Assembly: GCF_016617615.1 (NCBI RefSeq)
Contig: NZ_JAACYA010000002.1
Location: 372,001-436,000 of the forward strand
From: Persephonella atlantica
Lineage (GTDB): Bacteria; Aquificota; Aquificia; Aquificales; Hydrogenothermaceae
Length of the DNA stretch: 64,000 nucleotides
Direction: 5' to 3'
The position numbers and the translations under genes were made by a program. The notes under the pieces are model-generated. The model searched no databases. It was given only the letters and a program-made list of their open reading frames with translations, and was not told where the DNA came from. This document shows, one piece after another, positions 7,947 to 16,738 of this stretch (positions are counted from its first letter, which is position 1; each line of letters begins with the position of its first letter).

Positions 7947-9241
7947 GAAAATTAATATTTATGGTGGTAATTATGATGAGCAGTCTGGCATACGCTGGAG
8001 AAGTAATAAAAAATGTTTATGTTGAAAAATTAGAAAACGGTGTTACAGCGATCATAAAGGAAAGGAAGGACACGCAGGCTGTAGCAATTCAGGTATGGTT
8101 TGGTGTAGGCTCTGTGTTTGAAAAAGATAACGAAAGAGGACTCTCCCACTTCCTTGAGCATATGCTGTTCAACGGAACAAAGTATACCCAGCCAGGAGAG
8201 ATAGAGAGAAAGATTGAGGAAAAAGGAGGAAGTATAAACGCTGCAACAAGTACAGACTTTACATACTATCATATTGAGATTGCTTCTCCATTCTGGGAAG
8301 AGTCTATAGAGTATCTTTACTACATGACAACAGTTCCAACTCTTTCTGAAGATATGATAAAAAAAGAAAAACCTATCGTTTTAGAAGAGCTGAACAGACA
8401 TCTGGACAATCCTAAAAGTGTTCTGTGGGATACTTATAACAAGCTTGCATACACAGTAAGCAACTACAAACATCCTGTTATCGGTTATAGAGAAACTATA
8501 GAAAAGTTTAACCAGAAGCTTGTAAGGGATTATTTTTACTCCCATTATGTTCCTTCAAATACTTATGTTGTTGTTGTAGGAAATGTTAACAGGGAAAAAG
8601 TTTTGAAAAAAATAAAAGAAACATTCGGAACAGTAAAAGGTAAGTACTACAGACCAGAAAAAGTTCCTCTGGAGCCACCTCAAAACGAAGTAAGGAAAAA
8701 AATCATAAGAAAAACTCAGATAACAAGAGCTTATGTGGCTATCGGTTGGCAGGCTCCTCCTATTGGCAGTAAAGACAGCTTTACAGCAACTGTCCTTGAG
8801 GAGATTTTTACAGGGGGAAGGACATCCATTCTGTATCAGAAACTGAGAGAAACGGGGCTCGTTCAGTCTATTTACGGCGGTTACCTCTCACACAGAGGGA
8901 CAGGACAGTTTTTGTTCTACTTTGTTACACAGCCATCAAAGGTTGAAAAAGTAAAAAAAGAGTTGTTTAAGATAATAGATAATTTCAAAAAAAACGGTAT
9001 CCCAGAGGAAACCGTTAAGGATGCAAAAAGGAAAATCATAAACAGTGAGATATTCGCAAGGGAAGAGGTAACTCACGATGCAGAATCTTTAGGTTATGCT
9101 GCATCAGTTGCTGAAGATATATACTATGACATAAACTTTACTGAAAATATCTCAAAGATAACAAAAGAAGATGTTGACAACTATCTGAAAAAATATTTTG
9201 GAGACAACAACTACACAGAGGTACAGCTACTGCCAGAATAA
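7943..9241 (+). CDS. M16-family zinc peptidase, exported
   Basis: 432 residues. A signal peptide (RKLIFMVVIMMSSLAYA) directs it to the periplasm. The inverted zinc motif HFLEH lies in GLSHFLEHMLFNGT at about 70, with the downstream Glu in EKPIVLEELNRHL. SPSNTYVVVVGNV is typical of the M16 core, and the second half is the inactive M16 domain, as usual for 420-450 residue bacterial members. Such peptidases degrade or process peptides and misfolded envelope proteins. It closes the macro-domain operon, overlapping the previous gene by 4 bases. Confidence 0.92.
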   Translation: MRKLIFMVVIMMSSLAYAGEVIKNVYVEKLENGVTAIIKERKDTQAVAIQVWFGVGSVFEKDNERGLSHFLEHMLFNGTKYTQPGEIERKIEEKGGSINAATSTDFTYYHIEIASPFWEESIEYLYYMTTVPTLSEDMIKKEKPIVLEELNRHLDNPKSVLWDTYNKLAYTVSNYKHPVIGYRETIEKFNQKLVRDYFYSHYVPSNTYVVVVGNVNREKVLKKIKETFGTVKGKYYRPEKVPLEPPQNEVRKKIIRKTQITRAYVAIGWQAPPIGSKDSFTATVLEEIFTGGRTSILYQKLRETGLVQSIYGGYLSHRGTGQFLFYFVTQPSKVEKVKKELFKIIDNFKKNGIPEETVKDAKRKIINSEIFAREEVTHDAESLGYAASVAEDIYYDINFTENISKITKEDVDNYLKKYFGDNNYTEVQLLPE

Positions 9242-9247
9242 TTTTTC

Positions 9248-9275
9248 TTGAAAAAATTCTACAATGATTTAAAAT
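9248..9275 (+). promoter_or_regulatory. Predicted promoter of tRNA-Arg(CCT)
   Basis: TTGAAA (9248-9253) and TAAAAT (9270-9275) are spaced by 16 bases, placing the start near 9282, just before the tRNA 5' end at 9287. The same TTGAAA box with 16-base spacing is seen at the tRNA-Ser promoter. Confidence 0.6.
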
Positions 9276-9286
9276 AAAATGCGCTT

Positions 9287-9360
9287 GTCCCCGTAGCTCA
9301 GAAGGATAGAGCACGAGATTCCTAATCTCGAGGTCGGCGGTTCGAATCCGCCCGGGGACA
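9287..9360 (+). tRNA. tRNA-Arg (anticodon CCT)
   Basis: A full cloverleaf can be drawn: acceptor GTCCCCG pairs with CGGGGAC, the D arm contains TAGCTCAGAAGGATAGAGC, anticodon stem CGAGA/TCTCG encloses loop TTCCTAA with anticodon CCT (reads AGG), and the T arm GGCGG-TTCGAAT-CCGCC is canonical. The discriminator base is A at 9360. The 3' CCA is not encoded, since TTATGC follows, so CCA must be added after transcription. Confidence 0.95.
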
Positions 9361-11259
9361 TTATGCGATCTTCCTCTTCTTTAAGGGAAGAGGTTCCTTC
9401 AGGAAGTATCCCTGACCGTATATTATGCCTGTCTCAAGAACTTTTCTCAGTATGTATTCTGAGTGTATATACTCTGCTATCACTTTTATGCCGAGTTCAT
9501 CAGCAAAATGTTTTATTGCTTTAACAATAGCTATTGAACGGGGGTTTATGTCTATGTCTTTTATTATAGAACCATCAATTTTAAGGTAATCAGGATTGAG
9601 CTCAACAATGTGTGTAAAGTTTGAGTACCCTGTTCCAAAGTCATCTATTGCTATACTGCAACCTATCTCTCTTATACGGGATATTTTTTCCTTAAAGAAT
9701 TCATAATCTTCTATATCTTCAGACTCTAAAAGCTCTATTGTCAATCTCTTTGAAATATCTTTATCTATAAGAAAATCCATATAATCCAGTATATCGTCGT
9801 TGTATATATCAAGGGCTGAAAGATTCATACTGATTCTCATCCTTGGATTGTTCCTTAAAACATTTACGTTATACTCTATAACCTTTTTTGTCAGGTCAAC
9901 ATGAACGTATGTTCTTCTTATGGCATTTAAGAACTGATGGGGATATATAAGCTTTCCATCTTTTGATATTATTCTGACAAGAGACTCGTACTTCAGTATC
10001 TTCCCTGTTCTCAGATTTATTATAGGTTGATACCAGCATATAACATTGTTGTTATCAACAGCCTCCTTTATTATCGATATATTCTTGTCGTTCATCTCCA
10101 GGCCTTTATCGTATATCTCCACTCTGTTCCTTCCGTTCTGTTTTGCCCTGTAAAGAGCCATATCTGCCATTTTTATTGCCTGCTCTATGTCTATGTTATC
10201 CCTGCATACTGCAACACCTATGGATATTGTTACTTTGATTTTTATTCCGTTGTAGTTGATAACAGATCTTGAAACTTCGTTCTTTAGACGTGATGCAAGC
10301 TGAATAACATTAAGTCTATAATCCTCTGAGGAAGGATTTGAGCGAACAAATATCAGAAATTCCTCTCCTCCATACCGAATAATAATATCCTCTCCCTCTC
10401 TGACACAGCTTTTCAGTCTGTTTGCAACTTCCCTTAAAACTGCATCACCTGTATCATGACCGTAAGTATCGTTTATACGTTTAAAAAAATCAATGTCTGC
10501 TATAAATGTTGTGTAGTGATACTTTTTTAGCAGGTCAAGATTTTCATACATAAAAAGTCTGTTGTAAACATTTGTTAGAGGATCTGTATACATTTTGCTT
10601 AGATTTTTTCTGTATCTGATAAACTGGTATATGGAGACAATGATAGAAAGTATAATAAACCCTGATACAACGAGTATAAATTCCTTTATTCTGTCCAGTA
10701 TAGACTGTATTTCCTGAAGTTTTGATATTGAAAAATCTATAATAAAGGCACCTTTAACCTGATTTTCCTCCCTAATCGGCTTTATCAGTGTAAGCCACAG
10801 ACCTGTGTAATCTGACTGTTTTATAACAACTGTCTTTTTCTCCTGTATCACTCTGTATATGCTACTATCAACAGCATTGTAGCTTTGCCAGTATCTTGCC
10901 CTTTCCTCCCGGGAAAAATCTGCTAGATATCTTACTTTTCCATTTTTGTCAAAATACAGTATGTAGGCATACTTCACATCATCACTGAGAAATATAGACA
11001 CTCTGTCTTTCAACCACTCCCTGAATCTCTCATTTTTAAAAAGCTCCTTCAGTCCTACTCGTGAAGCATCTCTCTCGATAATATCTATTATATTGTCTAA
11101 GCCTTTTGAAACTGTGGGGACTACAGCATTTTTTATTATACTGTTCTCAATTATTGTCTTTACCTTTGGGACAATCAGGTATATAGATAGTAAAATTCCA
11201 AGCAGTACAAGAAATACTGGCAGATAATCCCAAAGTAGTTTTCTTTCTCTTCTTCTCAC
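9361..11259 (-). CDS. Membrane GGDEF-EAL bifunctional c-di-GMP signalling protein
   Basis: 632 residues. An N-terminal helix (about 13-30) and a second near 190-212 flank a periplasmic sensor domain. GGDEF (about 225-385) has RYGGEEF and should be active for c-di-GMP synthesis; the inhibitory RxxD site is displaced (REGED, with Arg one position too far). The EAL domain (about 395-625) reads YESLVR in place of EAL but keeps SMNLSALDI, TIELLESE, AIDDFGTGYSN, DYLKIDGS and GQGYFLKEPL, so hydrolysis is plausible. It overlaps by 4 bases a small periplasmic protein that follows a TonB receptor. The stop touches the tRNA-Arg end. Confidence 0.92.
   Translation of the reverse strand: MRRRERKLLWDYLPVFLVLLGILLSIYLIVPKVKTIIENSIIKNAVVPTVSKGLDNIIDIIERDASRVGLKELFKNERFREWLKDRVSIFLSDDVKYAYILYFDKNGKVRYLADFSREERARYWQSYNAVDSSIYRVIQEKKTVVIKQSDYTGLWLTLIKPIREENQVKGAFIIDFSISKLQEIQSILDRIKEFILVVSGFIILSIIVSIYQFIRYRKNLSKMYTDPLTNVYNRLFMYENLDLLKKYHYTTFIADIDFFKRINDTYGHDTGDAVLREVANRLKSCVREGEDIIIRYGGEEFLIFVRSNPSSEDYRLNVIQLASRLKNEVSRSVINYNGIKIKVTISIGVAVCRDNIDIEQAIKMADMALYRAKQNGRNRVEIYDKGLEMNDKNISIIKEAVDNNNVICWYQPIINLRTGKILKYESLVRIISKDGKLIYPHQFLNAIRRTYVHVDLTKKVIEYNVNVLRNNPRMRISMNLSALDIYNDDILDYMDFLIDKDISKRLTIELLESEDIEDYEFFKEKISRIREIGCSIAIDDFGTGYSNFTHIVELNPDYLKIDGSIIKDIDINPRSIAIVKAIKHFADELGIKVIAEYIHSEYILRKVLETGIIYGQGYFLKEPLPLKKRKIA
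9373..9393. repeat. Inverted repeat just downstream of tRNA-Arg
   Basis: CCTCTTC (9373-9379) and GAAGAGG (9387-9393) form a 7-bp stem with a 7-base loop, 12 bases past the tRNA end and inside the 3' coding end of the opposing GGDEF-EAL gene. There is no run of T after it, so it is at best a weak terminator for the tRNA transcript. Confidence 0.4.
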
Positions 11260-11690
11260 AGATTCCTTTCCGAATCCACGTATTTGAGAAATTCTTCAGG
11301 TAATGAAATACGGTATTTTTTTAATTTTTCTTTGACAAAGATAATATTTGGCCGTCCCTTATACCAGTAAAACGCAGCAACAGCATTGTCATACTTTTTG
11401 AGCAGGTAGTATCTGGTGACGACCATTATCTTCCCTCTACAGTTCTCTATTTCTTTACCGACAACTACAATATCAGCATTTTCACAGCTGTTAACCGGTA
11501 CAAATATTTTAGAATATTTTATGATATATTTCATATTTTTTGTCAGATACACCTTTATACCGATATGTTTCCCAGATATTGCCGAACAGATTTTTGATAT
11601 TATCTCTGCCTCTACTCTGTGTATCTGCTCCTCAGAGGCAAAAGCAAAAACCAGATAAAAAAGCACAGATATATAAACAATCCTGAACAT
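11256..11690 (-). CDS. Small periplasmic protein, possibly YfiR-like
   Basis: 144 residues from ATG at 11690, chosen because AAGGAA lies 7 bases upstream; an in-frame ATG 18 bases earlier lacks a site. Residues 1-19 (FRIVYISVLFYLVFAFA) are a signal peptide. The mature part has ENADIVVVGKE, GKIMVVTRYYLLKKY and ISLPEEFLKYV. The order (mid-chain Cys, a GKxxVV strand, then an F-strand and a final short helix) recalls the YfiR/DUF4154 family, periplasmic partners of diguanylate cyclases, but the match is by eye only. It lies between the TonB receptor (1-base gap) and the GGDEF-EAL gene (4-base overlap). Confidence 0.6.
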   Translation of the reverse strand: MFRIVYISVLFYLVFAFASEEQIHRVEAEIISKICSAISGKHIGIKVYLTKNMKYIIKYSKIFVPVNSCENADIVVVGKEIENCRGKIMVVTRYYLLKKYDNAVAAFYWYKGRPNIIFVKEKLKKYRISLPEEFLKYVDSERNL

Positions 11691-11691
11691 A

Positions 11692-13539
11692 TCAAAATTC
11701 CTTAACAAACGTCAGAACAAACCTTCTATCCTCTAAATAATACTTAAAATCAGGATCTTTAAATGCAGGAATTTTCTGGGCTGTATTCAGTATGTTGTAC
11801 CCTTTTAGCTCCAGATAACTGTCTTTCATAACCTTTATTCTGAATCCCCCGTTTAGCTCGTATCCTTCCTTTATTTTCTGAGAAGAAAATCTGTAACTGC
11901 CTCTGTATATAAATTCTAAGAACCCGGAAAATTCATCTAATTTATAACTTCCTCTGAGAACCCATCCAGTTGAAGGTGCTGTCTTGTATTTTTTGTCGTT
12001 AACTTTAACATGAAAATATCCAGCATCAAATATAAATCCTCCTAAACTTTTCCTGTAATCAACAGAAAAAAATTTATACTTCAGTGTATCGGAAGCATTA
12101 TAATAACTGAAATCTGAAGGGTTTATCATTATGCTGTCTTCAACCTTTATGTATCCACCTGTAAATATGAAACGACCCAGACTGCTTTCTCCTGACATCT
12201 CAAAAGTAAATGCCTGATTTTTCTGCTTTTTCAGATTTGCGTTTGTATAAATCTCCACAAAGTAGGGTGGTGTATAATACTTTGATACAAACAGTTTTGC
12301 GTAACTTTTTGATGAGTGAATATATATAATTCCTGCCCTCCACAGCAGCAGATTAAAGTCTGATCCGTAATCTCTATTTATCTTCTCATACTTTATGCCT
12401 CCGATTATTCCTACAAATGGAGTAATATTGAAAACATCCTCTAAAAAAAGTGAGCTGTAAATCTCGTTGTTTTTGTCTGTTATCCTCCCTGTATCTCTGC
12501 TATCTTTTAATCTGTATCCTGTTCTCTGGAGCTTACCACCGAACGAAATCTGATGTTTACTAAACTCTTTACTTCCCGTAATATCTGTTCCAAACTTGTA
12601 ACTGTCAACATATCTGTCCCAGTAAGAGGTTATCTGAACAGGATTTACAGCAATAATCCCTGTTCCTTTCTGATAAGAATCGGAGGATATCTTATCACCG
12701 TATATTCTGAGTTTAAGAGAGAGTTCTTCAGAAATTATCTTGCTAAGTGATATGTATCCGTGTGAGGCATTAAAGTCCGAATAATCTGGTTTCTGGGATA
12801 TTGTATCGCCTCTGAATCTGCCTGAGCTCTTTACTACAAGACCACTTTCAAAATTCCATTTTTTTATCTTAAACTGTGTGTATGCGTAGTAATTTTTTTG
12901 TCTATCTGATACTCCGTATTTATATTCCCCTGTTCTATAATCTTCTCTTCCAAAAAAGAGGGAAAATGCTGAAGACTCACCTGTTTCTTTTCCCAGATAA
13001 ACATCAGCAGAATAACCTTTTTTTGTTGAGACACTACCTCTGAGCAGTCCACTGTTTTCCCTTTCAGGCAGTTTTGTATAAACCTTTATTATTGTTCCTG
13101 CCACTTCATTGTTGAATTTAACTGCAGATTCTCCCTGATAAATCTCTATATGTTCCACAAAATCAAGGGGAACATCTGCCCAGAGAGGAAGAGGTGTTTT
13201 CCTGAAAACGGCACTGATTTCATGGTCGTTTATAAAAAGTCTTACAGTAGAATTCTCCAATGGGTATATTGTTGCATATGACAGGATTTCCTCTCCATAA
13301 TGATTCCTCTGCAAAAAAAAGTATCTGATAGACCTGAGAATGTCAGAGAGTCTGTGTGCCTGTAGCCTTTCTATATCCTCTCTGGTAATCAGTATGATAT
13401 GTCCTTCCGACTCCTGCCGTGTCTTCTTGTACAGTTTTGTCAGATCAGTGTATTTGCTGAGCAGATTTTCCAGCGTTTCTCCACTGGCATAAAGGAAAAA
13501 TGAAAGCTGTAGTATCAGCAGCCATACTTTTCTTTCCAT
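11692..13539 (-). CDS. TonB-dependent outer-membrane receptor-like protein
   Basis: 615 residues. Signal peptide (about 1-20), a plug-like domain (about 45-155) with VFINDHEI-type strand and FVEHIEIYQGESAVKF (the usual pre-barrel segment), then a long alternating barrel ending in RRFVLTFVKEF with a terminal Phe as expected of outer-membrane barrels. At 615 residues it is at the short end for this class, near vitamin B12 receptor size. A clear TonB box is not obvious. The ligand is unknown. Its start overlaps mobA by 25 bases and it leads the small periplasmic protein and GGDEF-EAL gene, suggesting ligand-linked c-di-GMP signalling. Confidence 0.85.
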   Translation of the reverse strand: MERKVWLLILQLSFFLYASGETLENLLSKYTDLTKLYKKTRQESEGHIILITREDIERLQAHRLSDILRSIRYFFLQRNHYGEEILSYATIYPLENSTVRLFINDHEISAVFRKTPLPLWADVPLDFVEHIEIYQGESAVKFNNEVAGTIIKVYTKLPERENSGLLRGSVSTKKGYSADVYLGKETGESSAFSLFFGREDYRTGEYKYGVSDRQKNYYAYTQFKIKKWNFESGLVVKSSGRFRGDTISQKPDYSDFNASHGYISLSKIISEELSLKLRIYGDKISSDSYQKGTGIIAVNPVQITSYWDRYVDSYKFGTDITGSKEFSKHQISFGGKLQRTGYRLKDSRDTGRITDKNNEIYSSLFLEDVFNITPFVGIIGGIKYEKINRDYGSDFNLLLWRAGIIYIHSSKSYAKLFVSKYYTPPYFVEIYTNANLKKQKNQAFTFEMSGESSLGRFIFTGGYIKVEDSIMINPSDFSYYNASDTLKYKFFSVDYRKSLGGFIFDAGYFHVKVNDKKYKTAPSTGWVLRGSYKLDEFSGFLEFIYRGSYRFSSQKIKEGYELNGGFRIKVMKDSYLELKGYNILNTAQKIPAFKDPDFKYYLEDRRFVLTFVKEF

Positions 13540-14144
13540 AATTTTTTAATCCTCTGGTAATCCTCAGGGGTGTTTATGCTCCAGTAAGAATAAAGATTGG
13601 GATCTATCTCCTCCACCTCTTTCTGGTCTATTTTCAGAGCATTGATACTCTCTACCCATCTGTGCAGTGACCTTACCCCTTTTTTGTAAAGATTTTCTGC
13701 TGCGTTTATAGCTGACTTTTCGTATAAAGTATTCAAAAACTGTAGTTTTCCTTTAACTTCAGGTATAACTGCCTGAAAAGAGTCTATACTATCTGTAAAA
13801 AAAGGTATCAGTTTTTCCTCTAAAAGAGGAGTATCACACGTTGATATAAAAACTAAATCTGCACTCAAGACATCCAGACAGCTGACAATGCCATTGAGAG
13901 GACCTGAATATGGGTTTTTGTCTTTCACAAATATTATCTGGGCATCTATATCTTTCAGATACTCTGTATAAAGACTTTCATCTTTATTTGTTGAGATTAT
14001 TAATCTGTGGGAGTAATTTGACAGTTTCTCCGCTACTATCTGTATAAAAGGTTTACCGCATAGCGGGAGGAAAGCTTTATCCCTCCCCATCCTTTTACTT
14101 TCACCACCTGCAAGTATAATACTATCTATTGACAGTCTTTGCAC
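13515..14144 (-). CDS. mobA: Molybdenum cofactor guanylyltransferase
   Basis: 209 residues. MobA attaches GMP to molybdopterin to form MGD, the cofactor of DMSO-reductase-family enzymes such as Nap or formate dehydrogenases. SIILAGGESKRMGRDKAFLP (about 8-27) is the GTP-binding nucleotidyltransferase signature, and STCDTPLL and the Asn/Pro-rich NPYSGPLNGI follow. It overlaps fur by 19 bases upstream and the TonB receptor by 25 bases downstream. mobB lies separately at 53973. Confidence 0.93.
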   Translation of the reverse strand: MQRLSIDSIILAGGESKRMGRDKAFLPLCGKPFIQIVAEKLSNYSHRLIISTNKDESLYTEYLKDIDAQIIFVKDKNPYSGPLNGIVSCLDVLSADLVFISTCDTPLLEEKLIPFFTDSIDSFQAVIPEVKGKLQFLNTLYEKSAINAAENLYKKGVRSLHRWVESINALKIDQKEVEEIDPNLYSYWSINTPEDYQRIKKLWKEKYGC

Positions 14145-14554
14145 AGCCCAAATATCTCAAGTCTGTGGAATTCTGGCTTAAACTGATACTCTTCACATAT
14201 TTTATTCTGAAGCTGTTCTATCTCATCTGAATGGAACTCTATAATCTTTCCACATTTTCTACATATAAGATGATCGTGGTGTTCCTTCAGCGCAACCTCA
14301 TATATGGTCTTATTTTTGAATTTTATAACTTCGTTTACAAATCCAAGTTTTTTAAGTATGTCAAGTGTTCTGTAAACTGTTGCCCTTGATACATCTATAT
14401 TTTTGGATCTTATTCTGTGAACAAGATCTTCTATCTCAAAATGTCCTTTGGTTGAAAGTATTACCCTGAATATTTTTTCCCTCTGGGGAGTATATTTTAA
14501 GCCAGATTTTTTTATTATCTCCTTAAACTCTTTTATAGCCCTGCTTCTGTTCAT
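14126..14554 (-). CDS. Fur-family metal-dependent regulator
   Basis: 142 residues, standard length. N-terminal winged helix (KYTPQREKIFRVIL, SRATVYRTLDILKKLGFV) and C-terminal dimerisation domain with HHDHLICRKCGKIIEFH (about 91-107) carrying the regulatory-site histidines and a CxxC structural zinc site, with a second pair in GLCKDCQ. Subtype (Fur, Zur, PerR) cannot be fixed by eye. It sits between a flavin reductase-like gene and mobA in the block leading to the TonB receptor, so an iron or metal link to that receptor is plausible. Confidence 0.9.
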   Translation of the reverse strand: MNRSRAIKEFKEIIKKSGLKYTPQREKIFRVILSTKGHFEIEDLVHRIRSKNIDVSRATVYRTLDILKKLGFVNEVIKFKNKTIYEVALKEHHDHLICRKCGKIIEFHSDEIEQLQNKICEEYQFKPEFHRLEIFGLCKDCQ

Positions 14555-14557
14555 TAC

Positions 14558-15166
14558 TTACTCCTTATCAGGTCTTTTCATCTCAAAACTGTTTTCTTTT
14601 GTGATAAGACAGTAGTTTGCACCTCCCAATCTCCCTATAATCTCTAACTTTGTTGTATCAACATAACCTTTCTCATTAAGTATATCATCTCTCACATGAA
14701 CAGTTAAAACCTCTCCTAAAATCAGTCCCATTTTGCCTATCTGTATTATCTCATACTTTTTGCACTCTATATTCACTGGAGATTCCTTCACCCTTGGAGC
14801 TTTAACGTACTTGGAGCTGACAGGTGTTAAACCTGCCTTTTCAAACTCATCTATCTCTTCGTCAAAAGGAATAGATGTGATGTTCATTTCTTCTAAAACA
14901 TCCCTTGTTACCATATTAACAACAAACTCTCCAGTTTCTTCAATATTTTTCCACGTATCTTTTTTGACCGTTTCAGATTTGCTTCCTATAGAAACTATAA
15001 GAAGTGGAGGATCACTTGAAACTCCAGCAAAATAACTGAAAGGGGCAAGATTGTTGATTCCTTCTGCACTTACAGTAGATATCCATGCAATGGGTCTGGG
15101 AACAATAACACTTGTCATCAGTTTGTATATCTGCTTTGGATTTAAATCTTTAAAATCAATTTCCAT
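14558..15166 (-). CDS. Flavin reductase/FMN-binding split-barrel protein
   Basis: 202 residues. The DIM6/NTAB-type flavin reductase fold is recognised from LMTSVIVPRPIAWISTVSAE and NLAPFSYFAGVSSDPPLLIV, which line the FMN site, followed by FVVNMVT. Members bind FMN and may reduce flavin with NAD(P)H or act with partner oxidoreductases. It is separated from fur by 3 bases. A role in flavin-based iron reduction is possible in this context but is only inference. Confidence 0.85.
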   Translation of the reverse strand: MEIDFKDLNPKQIYKLMTSVIVPRPIAWISTVSAEGINNLAPFSYFAGVSSDPPLLIVSIGSKSETVKKDTWKNIEETGEFVVNMVTRDVLEEMNITSIPFDEEIDEFEKAGLTPVSSKYVKAPRVKESPVNIECKKYEIIQIGKMGLILGEVLTVHVRDDILNEKGYVDTTKLEIIGRLGGANYCLITKENSFEMKRPDKE

Positions 15167-15175
15167 CTTCTCCTC

Positions 15176-16687
15176 CTAATCTGCCACTACTGTCATATTT
15201 TTACCTGATTTTTTTGCCTGATACAACGCCGTATCGGCTCTTCTTATTATCGTTTTTATAGAATCTCCTTTTTTATAAAATGATACGCCTATACTTACTG
15301 TTATCTTTCCTACATTATCAAACCTGTGTTTTTCAATCTTTTCTCTTATCTTTTCAGCAATCCTGTAAGCATCCTGTTTTTCCTTTATGGGAACAAGTAT
15401 CATAAACTCTTCACCGCCCCACCGGGCAAATATGTCTGACTTTCTTATACTGCTTCTTACTATATTCACCAGTTCTTTAAGTATTCTATCACCTACCTGA
15501 TGACCATACATATCGTTCACATCTTTAAAGTTGTCAATATCAAACATAATTATAGAAAAGCTGGAACCGTATCTTTCTGCCCTGTTTATCTCTTCTTCAA
15601 GAAACTTTTCAAATGCATACCTGTTGTATATGCCTGTCAGCTGGTCTACTGTTGCAAGTTTTCTGAGGTTTTCTTCCAACTTTTTTCTGTCTGTTATATC
15701 AATAACACTTCCAATACCACAGTACTTTCCTTTAAACATTATTGTTTCTGATGTTATCTCAACCCATCTTATCTTCCCTGTACCTGTAACAACTCTTATT
15801 GTGTATCTCTCAATAAATCTCTCTCCTTTTTTCCTCCTTCTTACCACCTCAGAAACCTTCGGCCTATCATCAGGATAGATGTATCTGTAAACATTTGTAC
15901 CGATAAGTTCCCCAGGTGTTGTCTCAAGGATTGATGACATGGTAGGATTCACATACATAAACCTACCATTACACTGCAGGAATATCCCTACCGGAGTTGT
16001 TTCAAGAAGTATCCGGAATATTTCATCTCCCAGATCTACGTCTTTTTTTTCTATAAAACTCCACAGTTTATGACAGCTGTTTATACTGACCTTCTTTATA
16101 ATCAGGTATTTATCGCTGTAGTGAACCACCAGTTCTTCATTCTCTGGAAACTCCTCTCTTTCAAATATATCTCTAATACTTTCAGGAAACAGATGTTTCA
16201 CTTCATTAATATCCTTTTCAATAAAGTAGTCTGCACTCTCCCTGATACGGAAAATTGATAGAAACTTCCTGTTTATTATTTTTACCTTCCCCCTCTGGTC
16301 TAAAACGATAATACCTTCATAAAGATTACTGAGCACACTTTTTATATCAACAATATCAGGTCTATCTTTATCCAGTTCAACCTGTTCCTGACAAAAGATA
16401 TCTCCTTCTTTTCTTACTGTAAGTGATATATACTTTTTTCCTTTTCTGTTGAAAATATACACACCTGTAAAATTTCTCAATCCTGAGTTTTGTAGAACCT
16501 TGATGGGACATACATATGGTGAGTTTTCATCGCAGGGAGTTTCGTATCCATTAAAAACCCTATAACACTTCTCCCCGACAACCTCCCCATATTCCTGAAC
16601 AGCTCTGCGGTTTAGAGATAGTATATTAAAATCTTTATCTATAAAAACTACAGGATAATCTTTATCATATTCCCATTGATTCATCAT
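15176..16687 (-). CDS. Multi-PAS diguanylate cyclase
   Basis: 503 residues, no transmembrane segment, so cytoplasmic. Three PAS-like regions: about 8-90, containing Cys-rich CYRVFNGYETPC and YVCPIKVL; about 115-200; and about 220-340, with a PAC motif ending DITDRKKLEENL. The GGDEF domain (about 340-500) has ARWGGEEF and an intact RxxD inhibitory site (RKSD five residues before GG). The Cys pairs in the first PAS are typical of a PAS subtype and may bind a metal or sense redox state. It precedes the flavin reductase-like gene by 9 bases. Confidence 0.92.
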   Translation of the reverse strand: MMNQWEYDKDYPVVFIDKDFNILSLNRRAVQEYGEVVGEKCYRVFNGYETPCDENSPYVCPIKVLQNSGLRNFTGVYIFNRKGKKYISLTVRKEGDIFCQEQVELDKDRPDIVDIKSVLSNLYEGIIVLDQRGKVKIINRKFLSIFRIRESADYFIEKDINEVKHLFPESIRDIFEREEFPENEELVVHYSDKYLIIKKVSINSCHKLWSFIEKKDVDLGDEIFRILLETTPVGIFLQCNGRFMYVNPTMSSILETTPGELIGTNVYRYIYPDDRPKVSEVVRRRKKGERFIERYTIRVVTGTGKIRWVEITSETIMFKGKYCGIGSVIDITDRKKLEENLRKLATVDQLTGIYNRYAFEKFLEEEINRAERYGSSFSIIMFDIDNFKDVNDMYGHQVGDRILKELVNIVRSSIRKSDIFARWGGEEFMILVPIKEKQDAYRIAEKIREKIEKHRFDNVGKITVSIGVSFYKKGDSIKTIIRRADTALYQAKKSGKNMTVVAD

Positions 16688-16738
16688 AAAACCATTATTC
16701 GTTTTAAAATAAAATATAAATGTAAATAAGAAATAAAT

